This document shows positions 31,769 to 39,610 of a stretch of DNA of 64,000 bases, piece by piece. Positions within the stretch are counted from its first letter, which is position 1, and each line of letters begins with the position of its first letter. The DNA is from a virus: IMG/VR virus record IMGVR_UViG_3300037010_002261, positions 1 to 64,000 of that record; one strand, written 5' to 3'. A program made the position numbers and the translations under genes. The notes beneath the pieces are model-generated. The model saw nothing but the letters and a program-made list of their open reading frames with translations, did no database searches and was not told the origin of the DNA.

Positions 31769-31998
31769 CCTACTCATCCATCTGCTGTGCCTCTAACCGG
31801 GGCGGCTGCGGCCACACCTTCACGCCGGCGCGCGAGTTCCAAAAAGCTTGCTCCCGTGACTGTGCTTCGCGCATGATCGGCCAAGTCACTGAAGAGCTGC
31901 GGCTGGCTCGCCGGCAGTACTACATCGAGCGACAAGCAACGCTCTCAGATCTGGTCCCTAAGCCGAAGCGCAAGCGCGCTCGTCGGCGCAGGAAGTAG
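31765..31998 (+). CDS. Small zinc-finger protein with basic tail
   Basis: 77 aa from ATG 31765 (ATGA overlap). CCASNRGGCGHTFTP ... CSRDCAS gives a four-Cys site; the tail PKPKRKRARRRRK is strongly basic, suggesting nucleic-acid binding. Confidence 0.5.
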   Translation: MTYSSICCASNRGGCGHTFTPAREFQKACSRDCASRMIGQVTEELRLARRQYYIERQATLSDLVPKPKRKRARRRRK

Positions 31999-31999
31999 C

Positions 32000-32542
32000 A
32001 TGAGCAATTCGTCTGACATGCGACGAGCTCTCCTCATCATGCAGCAAGCCTGCATCGATGATGGCCATGAGCTGACCTTCAAACGAGTCAAAGCGCGGAC
32101 AGTCAAGGTCACAGTGGTCAACGCCGGCGACACCTTGACGATGACCTGGGAGGCCTACAAGACAGGCTTCCTTAGCATCGAGTGCGGTGACCAAAGCCGC
32201 ATGTATCCAGTCGGGTACGATCCTGTTCCCACAGCGGCTGCTGAGCTCAGGGCGCTAGACTGGAGCTTCAGGGTCATGCGCGCTCCGACTTTGGAGCTAA
32301 AGTCTTTCGTGAGCGAGCGTAAGGCCAATGCGGCTCCGACCAAGCATGTCATGAACAAGCATGAGCGCAAGCTCATGACGCAGCTGCGGCAAAGTCAGGC
32401 AAGACCGAAGCCGAGGTGCGGCGGGACCCGACCGCCCGCCGGCAGCTGGCCGAGGCTCGCAAGCTTGGCAACAAGCCGGCGGGCGACCACGTGTTCGACG
32501 GTCGTAACTGGCTCACGCCTCACCAAGCGGCCAGCCGGGTAG
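32000..32542 (+). CDS. Hypothetical protein, probably frame-disrupted near 32390
   Basis: 180 codons as read, but the tail after about residue 131 is Arg/Pro/Thr-rich nonsense typical of a wrong frame. A -1 shift at CGG-CAA-AG (32387-32394) joins HERKLMTQLRQ to KSGKTEAEVRRDPTARRQLA, giving a coherent protein of about 207 aa ending at 32622. So this and the next entry are probably one gene, either interrupted or frameshifted. Confidence 0.45.
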   Translation: MSNSSDMRRALLIMQQACIDDGHELTFKRVKARTVKVTVVNAGDTLTMTWEAYKTGFLSIECGDQSRMYPVGYDPVPTAAAELRALDWSFRVMRAPTLELKSFVSERKANAAPTKHVMNKHERKLMTQLRQSQARPKPRCGGTRPPAGSWPRLASLATSRRATTCSTVVTGSRLTKRPAG

Positions 32543-32622
32543 TCGAGCGCGCTCGCCTGAAAGGCGTCACCAAGCCGATCTACGCTGATGAGCTTGCCAA
32601 GGCTCTGAAGAGGGCAAAATGA
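32416..32622 (+). CDS. Downstream part of the 32000 gene, or a separate GTG-start gene
   Basis: 68 aa if started at GTG 32416: RRDPTARRQLAEARKLGNKP then a C-terminal VTKPIYADELAKALKRAK. The same frame is open from 32365, before any start codon, which favours a fused or frameshifted origin. No ribosome site. Confidence 0.45.
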   Translation: MRRDPTARRQLAEARKLGNKPAGDHVFDGRNWLTPHQAASRVVERARLKGVTKPIYADELAKALKRAK

Positions 32623-32951
32623 ACAACACCCACCGCATCACGTACGTTGTTCACGCTCTCGTAGACCTGGTTCAGCTCAAGCTGGAATACTCCATGGACC
32701 AGCGCGAGGAGGCCGAGGCTTTAGCTGGCTCCTTCAAACGTGTCGGCTTCCAGGTCCAACTCGGCCGTGTCATGTCACCTACAGCGGCAACACCGTGCGG
32801 GAGGAGCTGGACATTCAGAGCACTCCCGCGCTCACGCTCACCCAAACAAGGAGCTCATGATGATCTACCAAGCCTGCGGCGCTATCACCGCCTTCTCCCT
32901 CCTTGCCATGGGCCTGATCACCTTCGATGCTCTCGACGGACCTGTGTATGA
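32619..32951 (+). CDS. Hypothetical protein, probably frame-disrupted near 32771
   Basis: ATGA-coupled to the previous gene. The first 50 residues (NNTHRITYVVHALVDLVQLK...) look real; the tail to 32951 is out-of-frame composition. A -1 shift at GTC/CAT (32769-32773) gives HVTYSGNTVREELDIQSTPA + LTLTQTRSS with a TGA at 32858-32860 that overlaps the next ATG, the spacing typical of this operon. So the true product is probably about 80 aa. Confidence 0.45.
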   Translation: MNNTHRITYVVHALVDLVQLKLEYSMDQREEAEALAGSFKRVGFQVQLGRVMSPTAATPCGRSWTFRALPRSRSPKQGAHDDLPSLRRYHRLLPPCHGPDHLRCSRRTCV

Positions 32952-33072
32952 CCGACTCAACACGGCTCTCAAGCGCCTGAACGGGCGCCATGCAGGCATC
33001 GCCCTGCTCTTGGGCTGCGTCGCCCTGCTGAGCTTTTTGATCGCTTTGCTTGCTAAAGGAGCAACACCATGA
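32857..33072 (+). CDS. Two-helix membrane protein
   Basis: 71 aa from ATG 32857 (AAGGAGC 7 nt upstream). Hydrophobic segments near residues 5-23 and 48-66 separated by a basic loop (TALKRLNGRH). Overlaps the next gene by ATGA. Confidence 0.6.
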   Translation: MMIYQACGAITAFSLLAMGLITFDALDGPVYDRLNTALKRLNGRHAGIALLLGCVALLSFLIALLAKGATP

Positions 33073-33344
33073 GCCAAGACTTTGACGAGATCAACCCAGC
33101 ACCCGAGGTGTCCTACATCCCGCGCTGGTCCTTCACCTTGAGCAAGAAGGACGCGCTGCTGGTCCTCAAGGCCCTGGGTGGCCGCTTGACCGATGTCGAG
33201 GTCAAGGAGGCCAAGGAGCTTGGCGACCGCTTGACCGAGCTGCGGCAAGCCACCGGTCAGGACTACCAGAACTCCTTGGACCGTGCGGCACGCGCCGCGG
33301 CTGAAGGCTTCACCGGCAAGCGGAACGTAGCTCCAAAGAGCTGA
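33069..33344 (+). CDS. Hypothetical protein
   Basis: 91 aa. DVEVKEAKELGDRLTELRQA is a helical stretch; ends GFTGKRNVAPKS. No domain recognised. Last gene of the unit before a new promoter. Confidence 0.6.
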   Translation: MSQDFDEINPAPEVSYIPRWSFTLSKKDALLVLKALGGRLTDVEVKEAKELGDRLTELRQATGQDYQNSLDRAARAAAEGFTGKRNVAPKS

Positions 33345-33350
33345 AAGCCG

Positions 33351-33380
33351 TTTACATCACGGTCCGAATGGGTGTACAAT
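33351..33380 (+). promoter_or_regulatory. Sigma70-type promoter
   Basis: TTTACA (33351-33356), 18 bp, TACAAT (33375-33380). The following leader matches that of the 31359 promoter (CAT-x-x-TATCG-x-CAACAGTGATACTT). Confidence 0.75.
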
Positions 33381-33416
33381 CATCTTATCGACAACAGTGA
33401 TACTTAAGGAGACGGC

Positions 33417-33683
33417 ATGAGCCTCCAATTTGCATTTCTCGAGATCGCCTACGACAATGGCTGCGTCAATAGGTCCATGCCCGAGAGCAAGGTCCTGGAC
33501 AAGATGTGGGGCGTTGTACGCCTCAAGTTTGACTCGAAGGTCATCGCTGACGTCGACAAGGAGCTCTCTGCCATGCCTCGGCACGCTTTGGAGGAGCTTT
33601 GCTCTGGCGAGGAGTCCGAGCAACCGAGCGTGTCGCAAAACGCGCGCGACATCCTGGAACACGCTTTCAACCACATGGTGTGA
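33417..33683 (+). CDS. Hypothetical protein
   Basis: 88 aa: EIAYDNGCVNRSMPESKVLD, RLKFDSKVIADVDKEL and a helical end. Early promoter upstream, TTAAGGAGA ribosome site. Unrecognised. Confidence 0.6.
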   Translation: MSLQFAFLEIAYDNGCVNRSMPESKVLDKMWGVVRLKFDSKVIADVDKELSAMPRHALEELCSGEESEQPSVSQNARDILEHAFNHMV

Positions 33684-33685
33684 TC

Positions 33686-33802
33686 ATGAGCCTCCTGTCC
33701 CTCTACCTCTGCCTCAGCTTCGTGATGTTCGGCTTCCTCATGGTGATCTGGAACCGCAGCGACCCGTTCAACCTCATCCTCAAGGTAGCCTTCGGGCGTT
33801 GA
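33686..33802 (+). CDS. Membrane microprotein
   Basis: 38 aa with one transmembrane helix (LLSLYLCLSFVMFGFLMVIW). Followed by an overlapping TTG-start frame of 19 codons (33799-33858, LTGLAAFVVLTHFGYIIKA) that is again hydrophobic; the pair may be two parts of one membrane protein or two micro-genes. Confidence 0.45.
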   Translation: MSLLSLYLCLSFVMFGFLMVIWNRSDPFNLILKVAFGR

Positions 33803-33868
33803 CCGGGCTCGCCGCCTTCGTCGTCCTCACCCACTTCGGCTACATCATCAAAGCCTGACAACTTTTTG

Positions 33869-33897
33869 TTTACAACTTGCTTGGCAGGTGTTACTAT
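33869..33897 (+). promoter_or_regulatory. Sigma70-type promoter
   Basis: TTTACA (33869-33874), 17 bp, TACTAT (33892-33897), 29 nt before the 33926 gene with AGGAAAGGA as ribosome site. Confidence 0.65.
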
Positions 33898-33925
33898 CTA
33901 GACCACAATAGGAAAGGAAATCCCG

Positions 33926-36007
33926 ATGACCCACGTGCTGAACTTCAACGTCTTCAAGAAGGCGATCCAGAAGCGCTTCGCGGAGATGACGGCCAACAAC
34001 GCCGCTCTGTTCCGCGTCAGCATCCCGAAGGATGAGACCGGTGCCAAGAGCGACCTGCTCTGGAACACCTACTTGGGCGCCTTCCCGGAAGGCACCAACC
34101 CGATGTACCGTGAGCGCACGGAGCACGACTGTACCTGCTGCCGCCACTTCATCCGTGACGTTGGCGACGTCGTGACGATCAACGCCGACGGCTCGCTCAC
34201 GTCCATCTGGGACATCGACATCGCCGCCAAGGAGCCGGCTTACCAAACTGTTGCCAACGCGCTGTCCGCGACCGTCAAGGCTCACGCCATCGGCGACGTG
34301 TTCCTGCACTACCTGGACAAGGCCGGCACCGACCGCAGCTTCGAGCAGCTGGTCAACGGCGGTCAGCAAGCCTGGGATCACTTCTTCGTCAACATCCCGC
34401 GCGCTTACGTGGTGGGCAAGGACCATGTCGCGACCAAGCTGAGCGAAGACCGCTCGGCCCGTGACTCCCTGCACCGCAGCCTGACCGACCTGAGCATCGA
34501 GAACATCGACGCGGTGCTGGAGCTGATCACGCAGGGCTCGATCTACCGCGGTGACCAGTTCAAGGGCGCCGTCACCTCCTTCCGTGAGCTGAAGGCCGCT
34601 TTCGACAAGCTGTCGGCTGACCGACAAGCGCTCTTCGCCTGGACCAAGTTCAAGGCAGCAGGCGCACTGTGCGGCTTCCGCACTTCGGTCATCGGCACGT
34701 TGGTCGAGGACTTGGCCATGAAGGAGCTGGATGACGCCGTCAAGATCTACGAGTCCAAGACCGCCCCGCAGAACTACAAGCGTCCGACGGCGCTGGTTAC
34801 CAAGGGCATGATCGAGAAGGCCAAGGGCGAGCTGCAGAAGCTGGGCTTGGTCTCGGCCCTGGAACGCCGCTTCGCAGTCCTGACGGACATCACGGTCAAC
34901 AACGTGTTGTTCGCCAACCGCGACGCCAAGGCGACCATGACCGGCGACGTGTTCGATGACCTGGTGGGTGACGCCAAGGTCTCGACCAGGTCCTTCGACA
35001 AGATCGAGGAGGTGGGCATCGAGAAGTTCCTGAAGGACATCCTGCCGACGGCCAAGTCGATCGAGCTGCTGTTGGAGAACAAGCACACCAACCGCCTGGT
35101 CAGCCTGATCGCTCCAACCGACCCGACGGCTGGCAAGCTGTTTGCTTGGGACAACTCCTTCAGCTGGTCCTACACCGGCGACGTGACGGACTCGATCAAG
35201 GAACGTGTTAAGAGCGCCGGCGGCCAAGTGGTCGGCGAGCTGTGCTGCCGCCTGGCCTGGGACTACACCGATGACCTGGATTTCCACATGGTCGAGCCGG
35301 GCGGCTCCGAGATCTACTACGGCAGCTACCGGCTGAAGGGTGGCCGTAGCCTGTCTCCGTGCGGTGGCGAGCTGGACCTGGACGCCAACGGCGTTGACGG
35401 CATGAAGAACGAGCCGTGCGAGAACATCTACTACGCCAACCGCAACCGCATGAAAGAAGGCGTCTACGAGCTGTTCATCAACAACTTCGTCAAGCGGTCG
35501 ACGGACGGCAAGGGCTTCGGCGTCGACATCGAGTTCGACGGCGTGACCACGACGATCTACTACGATCGCGCGATCCCGTCTCGGTCGAACCTGACCGTGG
35601 CGAAGATCAAGTACTCGAAGAAGGACGGCTTCACGATCATCGAGTCGCTGCCGAGCACGAGCACGACGAAGGATGTCTGGGGCCTGAAGACCCAGACCTT
35701 CCAGCAAGTCAACGTCGTGATGCTGTCACCGAACCACTGGGATGACCAGAAGGGCGCCGGCAACAAGCACTACTTCTTCATGCTGCAAGGCTGTGCCAAT
35801 GACGGCACCGCCCGTGGCTTCTACAACGAGTTCCTGACCCCGGAGCTGAACAAGCACCGCAAGGTCCTGGAGATGGTCGGCTCCAAGCTGAAGGTCGCCA
35901 AGGCGTCCGAACAGCTGTCGGGCCTGGGCTTCTCGTCCACGGTACGCGACACCGTGGTCGTGCGTGTCAAGGGCGCTCTCAACCGCGTCATCCGAGTCGC
36001 ATTCTGA
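33926..36007 (+). CDS. Large conserved phage protein with DUF2135-like C-terminal domain
   Basis: 693 aa. Early Cys/His pair (HDCTCCRHF, about residue 70). The region from about residue 440, CRLAWDYTDDLDFHMVEPGG then SEIYYG, GGELDLDANGVDG and GVYELFINNF, resembles the YfaP/DUF2135 beta-sandwich that accompanies VWA proteins. The 250-residue middle is helical. Family role unknown. Coding composition is very regular and its promoter is strong, so it is likely abundant early in infection. It pairs with the 36040 gene. Confidence 0.65.
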   Translation: MTHVLNFNVFKKAIQKRFAEMTANNAALFRVSIPKDETGAKSDLLWNTYLGAFPEGTNPMYRERTEHDCTCCRHFIRDVGDVVTINADGSLTSIWDIDIAAKEPAYQTVANALSATVKAHAIGDVFLHYLDKAGTDRSFEQLVNGGQQAWDHFFVNIPRAYVVGKDHVATKLSEDRSARDSLHRSLTDLSIENIDAVLELITQGSIYRGDQFKGAVTSFRELKAAFDKLSADRQALFAWTKFKAAGALCGFRTSVIGTLVEDLAMKELDDAVKIYESKTAPQNYKRPTALVTKGMIEKAKGELQKLGLVSALERRFAVLTDITVNNVLFANRDAKATMTGDVFDDLVGDAKVSTRSFDKIEEVGIEKFLKDILPTAKSIELLLENKHTNRLVSLIAPTDPTAGKLFAWDNSFSWSYTGDVTDSIKERVKSAGGQVVGELCCRLAWDYTDDLDFHMVEPGGSEIYYGSYRLKGGRSLSPCGGELDLDANGVDGMKNEPCENIYYANRNRMKEGVYELFINNFVKRSTDGKGFGVDIEFDGVTTTIYYDRAIPSRSNLTVAKIKYSKKDGFTIIESLPSTSTTKDVWGLKTQTFQQVNVVMLSPNHWDDQKGAGNKHYFFMLQGCANDGTARGFYNEFLTPELNKHRKVLEMVGSKLKVAKASEQLSGLGFSSTVRDTVVVRVKGALNRVIRVAF

Positions 36008-36039
36008 TCCACCCGTGCAACACTGAAAGGAAGCACATC

Positions 36040-36462
36040 ATGACAACCAACATCGACAACCTGCTGCTGCAGGCCTCCCGCCAGAAGTGGCGCTTCGACA
36101 CGCCGAAGGGCGCGCTGGCCATCGAGGACCTGTGGGACCTGCCGCTGACCTCGGGCACCGGCAAGGCCAACCTGGACGACATCGCCAAGTCTCTGTTCCG
36201 CAAGGCCAAGGCCGACAATGACGAGCCGACCAGCTTCGTCACGGCCAGCGCCAAGCCGGCTGACGTCGTCACGCCGCTGAAGCTCGAGGTCGTCAAGTAC
36301 GTCATCGACGTCATCTCGACCGAACGCACGGCCGCCGCCAACGCCGCCGCTCGCGCCGCTCAGCGCCAGCTGGTGATGAAGGCCATCGACGACAAGAAGG
36401 CCAACGCCATCAACGACATGTCCGTCGAGGACCTGCAGGCCCTGCTGGAATCGCTGAAGTAA
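36040..36462 (+). CDS. Conserved phage protein next to the DUF2135-like gene
   Basis: 140 aa. IDNLLLQASRQKWRFDTPKG, ALAIEDLWDLPL, LEVVKYVIDVI and a helical Ala-rich end; I recall the same neighbour pair from other large phages. AAAGGAAG ribosome site, 32 nt after the upstream gene. Function unknown. Confidence 0.6.
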   Translation: MTTNIDNLLLQASRQKWRFDTPKGALAIEDLWDLPLTSGTGKANLDDIAKSLFRKAKADNDEPTSFVTASAKPADVVTPLKLEVVKYVIDVISTERTAAANAAARAAQRQLVMKAIDDKKANAINDMSVEDLQALLESLK

Positions 36463-36482
36463 GCTTCGGCCTGGATGATGTG

Positions 36483-36510
36483 TTTACAAGGCTTGGCTTT
36501 GTGATACAAT
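36483..36510 (+). promoter_or_regulatory. Sigma70-type promoter
   Basis: TTTACA (36483-36488), 16 bp, TACAAT (36505-36510), then CATCCTACCG as in its relatives. Confidence 0.72.
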
Positions 36511-36542
36511 CATCCTACCGAATCCCAAACAGCGAGACTGCC

Positions 36543-36842
36543 ATGCAATACCCAAGCAACCTGTTCAACTTCAGCAAGCACTTGGGTATGCTGGTAACAC
36601 GTGCTGGCGTCCTGCAGCACGCCGCTCGAGGCCTCCCGATCTTCGAGCCTGTCAATGACCGCACCGCCGATGAAGGCATGCACGTCATCTCGACAGGCTC
36701 GGGCGAGGAGGCCTCGTTCTATGTCAGCCATGTTGACAAGAAGCATGACGGCACCGTCAAGAGCTGGCTGCTGAAGCCCACGCTCGACACCGTGATCCGC
36801 CTGCCACAGCTCAGCAAGGCCAAGATTCTGGTGGTCGCATGA
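36543..36842 (+). CDS. Hypothetical protein
   Basis: 99 aa from ATG 36543; an earlier in-frame ATG lies before the promoter -10 and is excluded. LFNFSKHLGMLVTRAGVLQH, then ISTGSGEEASFYVSHVDKK. Unrecognised. Confidence 0.58.
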   Translation: MQYPSNLFNFSKHLGMLVTRAGVLQHAARGLPIFEPVNDRTADEGMHVISTGSGEEASFYVSHVDKKHDGTVKSWLLKPTLDTVIRLPQLSKAKILVVA

Positions 36843-37063
36843 GCTCGTTCAAAGAGGCGTTGTTGGTTCTCCCTGAAGCGGACCTGGTCCTGATGGCCGA
36901 GTCCCTGCTCGGGAACGAGCTGTTCAGCATCGTCGTTGACGCTGAGACCAACCCGCTGGTGCTGAAGCACCAGAGCCACACAGCGCTCGACGAGCTCAGC
37001 AAGCGGCCGTACGTTCAAGCATTACCTGAAGCCAGCAAGGTTAAAGATCCTCGAGCTGGTTGA
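36839..37063 (+). CDS. Hypothetical protein
   Basis: 74 aa, ATGA-coupled to the previous gene. SFKEALLVLPEADLVLMAES, then TNPLVLKHQSHTALDELSKR. Unrecognised. The 180 bp that follow hold no gene I can support, only a TATACT word near 37170. Confidence 0.55.
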   Translation: MSSFKEALLVLPEADLVLMAESLLGNELFSIVVDAETNPLVLKHQSHTALDELSKRPYVQALPEASKVKDPRAG

Positions 37064-37242
37064 GCAAGCACGTCATCCCATCGACGCAACCGATGAGTAA
37101 CCAGCCGATGGAGGCTATCATGTAGCGCAAGCTATGCATATGATCACACAATAGAGAACTCATCTTTTATACTGTCCAGGAAAGATGGTTGGGCTTACGT
37201 ATATGGCGAAAGCCTGGGCTTGACACAGGACTTTCCAAAAGC

Positions 37243-37329
37243 GCGCCCGTGGTGAAATTGGTAGACACACCAGGTTTAGGTCCTGACGCCAGCAGTGGCG
37301 TGCCGGTTCGAGTCCGGCCGGGCGCACCA
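37243..37329 (+). tRNA. tRNA-Leu (TAG)
   Basis: Acceptor GCGCCCG / CGGGCGC as in tRNA-Leu(CAA), encoded CCA, loop TTTAGGT in stem CAGG/CCTG, long variable arm (GCCAGCAGTGGC), T-arm GCCGG TTCGAGT CCGGC. The final A of CCA starts the next ATG. Confidence 0.88.
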
Positions 37330-37607
37330 TGAGAGACAATCTGTTCACCGAGATCTTCGCCGACCTTTCGAGCCCGCCATACGTCGCGTTCGGCGGCAAG
37401 GCTCCCGAGCCTCAAGAGCCTGGGGCTCACGCCATCGCGGACGCAGTCTGCGAGATGCTGCAGGCTCGCATCCAGCTCCGGCAAGCTCAAGCCAAGGTGC
37501 CGAGCTACACCGGGCAGTGGAGCGACCAGGACTACTGGCAAACGGAGCTCGGCCAGTATAACGCCGCATGCGATAAGCTGGCGAAAGCCTTGCGAAGCGG
37601 GCCGTGA
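37329..37607 (+). CDS. Hypothetical protein
   Basis: 92 aa starting on the CCA end of tRNA-Leu. PGAHAIADAVCEMLQARIQL then a helical end. No ribosome site except tRNA sequence, so translation probably needs the unprocessed transcript or another signal. Confidence 0.55.
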   Translation: MRDNLFTEIFADLSSPPYVAFGGKAPEPQEPGAHAIADAVCEMLQARIQLRQAQAKVPSYTGQWSDQDYWQTELGQYNAACDKLAKALRSGP

Positions 37608-37918
37608 ACCGCGCCTTCTGCCTCCAGCTGCAAGACGCATTGCTGACGGCAGGCTATGATGACGCTTCGCTGAAGTACCTGAGCGACAGCATCGCGACCT
37701 TCACGCTGTCGCACAAAGGCGTCATTCGGCGCATGGGCATCGAGGTGACGGTTCCTGGGCACGCTCGTGTGCATGAAGGGCATGACCCTGACAGAGAGCC
37801 GCTCCTCATCGACTACGAGACGGTCGCTGAGCTTGCAACCGCGATCTTTGACCGTGACCCAGGCGCGCATGACGTGCCTGACTTCAAGCACTTCACAGGA
37901 CTCAACGATGAAACGTGA
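37604..37918 (+). CDS. Hypothetical protein
   Basis: 104 aa from GTG 37604 (GTGA overlap). FCLQLQDALLTAGYDDASLK and a mixed alpha/beta remainder. Unrecognised. Confidence 0.55.
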   Translation: MNRAFCLQLQDALLTAGYDDASLKYLSDSIATFTLSHKGVIRRMGIEVTVPGHARVHEGHDPDREPLLIDYETVAELATAIFDRDPGAHDVPDFKHFTGLNDET

Positions 37919-38213
37919 ACAGCTGCTGGCGCTTGATACGCTACTCAGCTCCTACAAGGACAACCTGCACGCGATGACCTCAAAGGCCATGGCGAAGATC
38001 GAGTACGCCAAGGTTGCGGTTCTCTACGAGCTGTTCGAGCTCGCCACCGACGAGCAGTGCGAGGGCTTCCTCAACCTGTACAAGGACGGCGTGACGGACA
38101 AGAACATCATGACCGCTTTGGCGCTGTGCGAGCGTACGGTGACCGACATGCACAAACGGCCGCTGACCTACATGGTCATCAACGGCGTGCACCACAAGCT
38201 GGTGCATGCATGA
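37908..38213 (+). CDS. Helical hypothetical protein
   Basis: 101 aa from ATG 37908, overlapping the previous gene by 11 nt. Almost all helix: LLALDTLLSSYKDNLHAM, then EYAKVAVLYELFELATDEQ. Unrecognised. Confidence 0.55.
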   Translation: MKREQLLALDTLLSSYKDNLHAMTSKAMAKIEYAKVAVLYELFELATDEQCEGFLNLYKDGVTDKNIMTALALCERTVTDMHKRPLTYMVINGVHHKLVHA

Positions 38214-38410
38214 TCAGCGTTCCCTCAAACCTCTACGACGCCATTCACGAGCTGTTGACTGAGCGGCACTTCCGGTTTCGGTCGATCAGCAGCCCGTATG
38301 CCAGCTTCAGCTTCAGCACGCCTGAGCTCGAGCAGGCGGCTGGGCTGCTGATCACCGACAAGTACGGCGCCGCCGTCATGACACAGTCGGTCGAGGGTGA
38401 GCATGCCTGA
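38210..38410 (+). CDS. Hypothetical protein
   Basis: 66 aa, ATGA overlap with the previous gene; ends eight bases inside the glycosylase gene. Ser/Phe-rich centre (SSPYASFSFSTPEL). Unrecognised. Confidence 0.55.
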   Translation: MISVPSNLYDAIHELLTERHFRFRSISSPYASFSFSTPELEQAAGLLITDKYGAAVMTQSVEGEHA

Positions 38411-39338
38411 AGGTCCAGAGGTTAAGCGCAACGCCGACCTGCTCGACGAGCTAGTGATCGGCAACACCCTCGAACGCATCGAGTTGGTCTCAGGCAAGCT
38501 GCTCAAGAAAGGCATCCCAGGCCTTGACAAATTCAAGCCAGGCGTGGTCACACAAGTGCGGGCCCACGGCAAACTCATCAAGCTCACGCTTGACAACGGC
38601 GGCGAGCTGACGTCCACTCTGGGCATGAGCGGTTGGTGGTACCCGGCCTCCGACAGCATCCATGTCGCTCACAACAACCAGAAGGCCTATGTCGGCGGCG
38701 CTCTAGTGCCGATGCGTGACATCATCAACTCGGCGTTGAAGCATGCCAGAGTCCAGCTTCGCGGCGACTACGGCCTGCATAAGGACGAGGTTCACGCTGT
38801 CTACACCGACATGCGCAACTTTGGCAACATGGAGTACTGGCCTGACGGCATGCCCGAAGCTGAGCTGAAGCGCCGCATCGGCTTTGACCTGCTCAATGAG
38901 CTGCCGAAGCTGATGACCGACATGGCGGTGGCCAAAGGCACGGTCGTTGCGCTCAAGGAGGGCGCGCCGAAGCGGGTGCAGAACATGCGAATGGGCGATG
39001 TCGCTCTCGAGCAAAGCTTCATCGCTGGCTTAGGCAACATCTACCGGGCGGAAACCTTCTGGCTGACAGGCATCAACCCGCATGTTAGGCTGAAAGACCT
39101 CCCGACGGAGGACTGGCTGAAGTTCTGCGAGGTTGCCATGGTGGTGCTGCAGATCGCCTACATGTACAGCGGCTCGATGCGCTATCGCATGGACTTCATC
39201 CATGAGGTGACCGGCATCATCCTGCCTGCCGACCATCGTGGCCACTTGGCCTACGGGCGCACACATGACATCTGCAGGCGGCCGATCATCCGCGATGACT
39301 CATTTGCGCGCCCGCTGTGGCGCTTGGAGACCGCATGA
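38403..39338 (+). CDS. Fpg/Nei-family DNA glycosylase
   Basis: 311 aa from ATG 38403, which gives MPEGPEVKRNADLL: Pro2 is the catalytic nucleophile and Glu3 the acid of the family, so the GTG two codons earlier is not the start. Other blocks: ALEQSFIAGLGNIYRAE (helix-two-turn-helix) and HGKLIKLTLDNGGELTSTLG + MSGWW. The C-terminal zinc finger that normally has four Cys is reduced to CRRPII. Excises oxidised bases; could also protect or edit modified phage DNA. ATGA overlap downstream. Confidence 0.85.
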   Translation: MPEGPEVKRNADLLDELVIGNTLERIELVSGKLLKKGIPGLDKFKPGVVTQVRAHGKLIKLTLDNGGELTSTLGMSGWWYPASDSIHVAHNNQKAYVGGALVPMRDIINSALKHARVQLRGDYGLHKDEVHAVYTDMRNFGNMEYWPDGMPEAELKRRIGFDLLNELPKLMTDMAVAKGTVVALKEGAPKRVQNMRMGDVALEQSFIAGLGNIYRAETFWLTGINPHVRLKDLPTEDWLKFCEVAMVVLQIAYMYSGSMRYRMDFIHEVTGIILPADHRGHLAYGRTHDICRRPIIRDDSFARPLWRLETA

Positions 39339-39610
39339 TGTCCTTAGACAGCACAGTAGAAACCGTCGAATTTCCCTCTAGTGTCATGACACTTACCCAG
39401 AAGCGCGTGCTAACGGTGCTGTCTAGAATCAAGGACCAAATAGTTAGCGATCATGATGACGCCCTCGCTTACTCTGAAGCGCTAAATGACATCCTCGATG
39501 AGCTGGGCCAAGCTGACTTCTTCGGCACCGAAGGGCAGAATGACCCACGCGGGGACCAACGCAACGGCCTCTGGACCATGGGGCGCGTTGAAGGCGTAGA
39601 CCCGCGATGA
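39335..39610 (+). CDS. Hypothetical protein
   Basis: 91 aa from ATG 39335 (ATGATG, overlapping the glycosylase stop). YSEALNDILDELGQADFFGT then a polar end. Unrecognised. Confidence 0.55.
   Translation: MMSLDSTVETVEFPSSVMTLTQKRVLTVLSRIKDQIVSDHDDALAYSEALNDILDELGQADFFGTEGQNDPRGDQRNGLWTMGRVEGVDPR

Noticed and set aside
33848-35707. 619-codon open frame on the minus strand
   Set aside because: It is antisense to the 33926 gene, has composition typical of a shadow frame (Val/Leu/Arg/Asp-rich, no domain), and no promoter or ribosome site.
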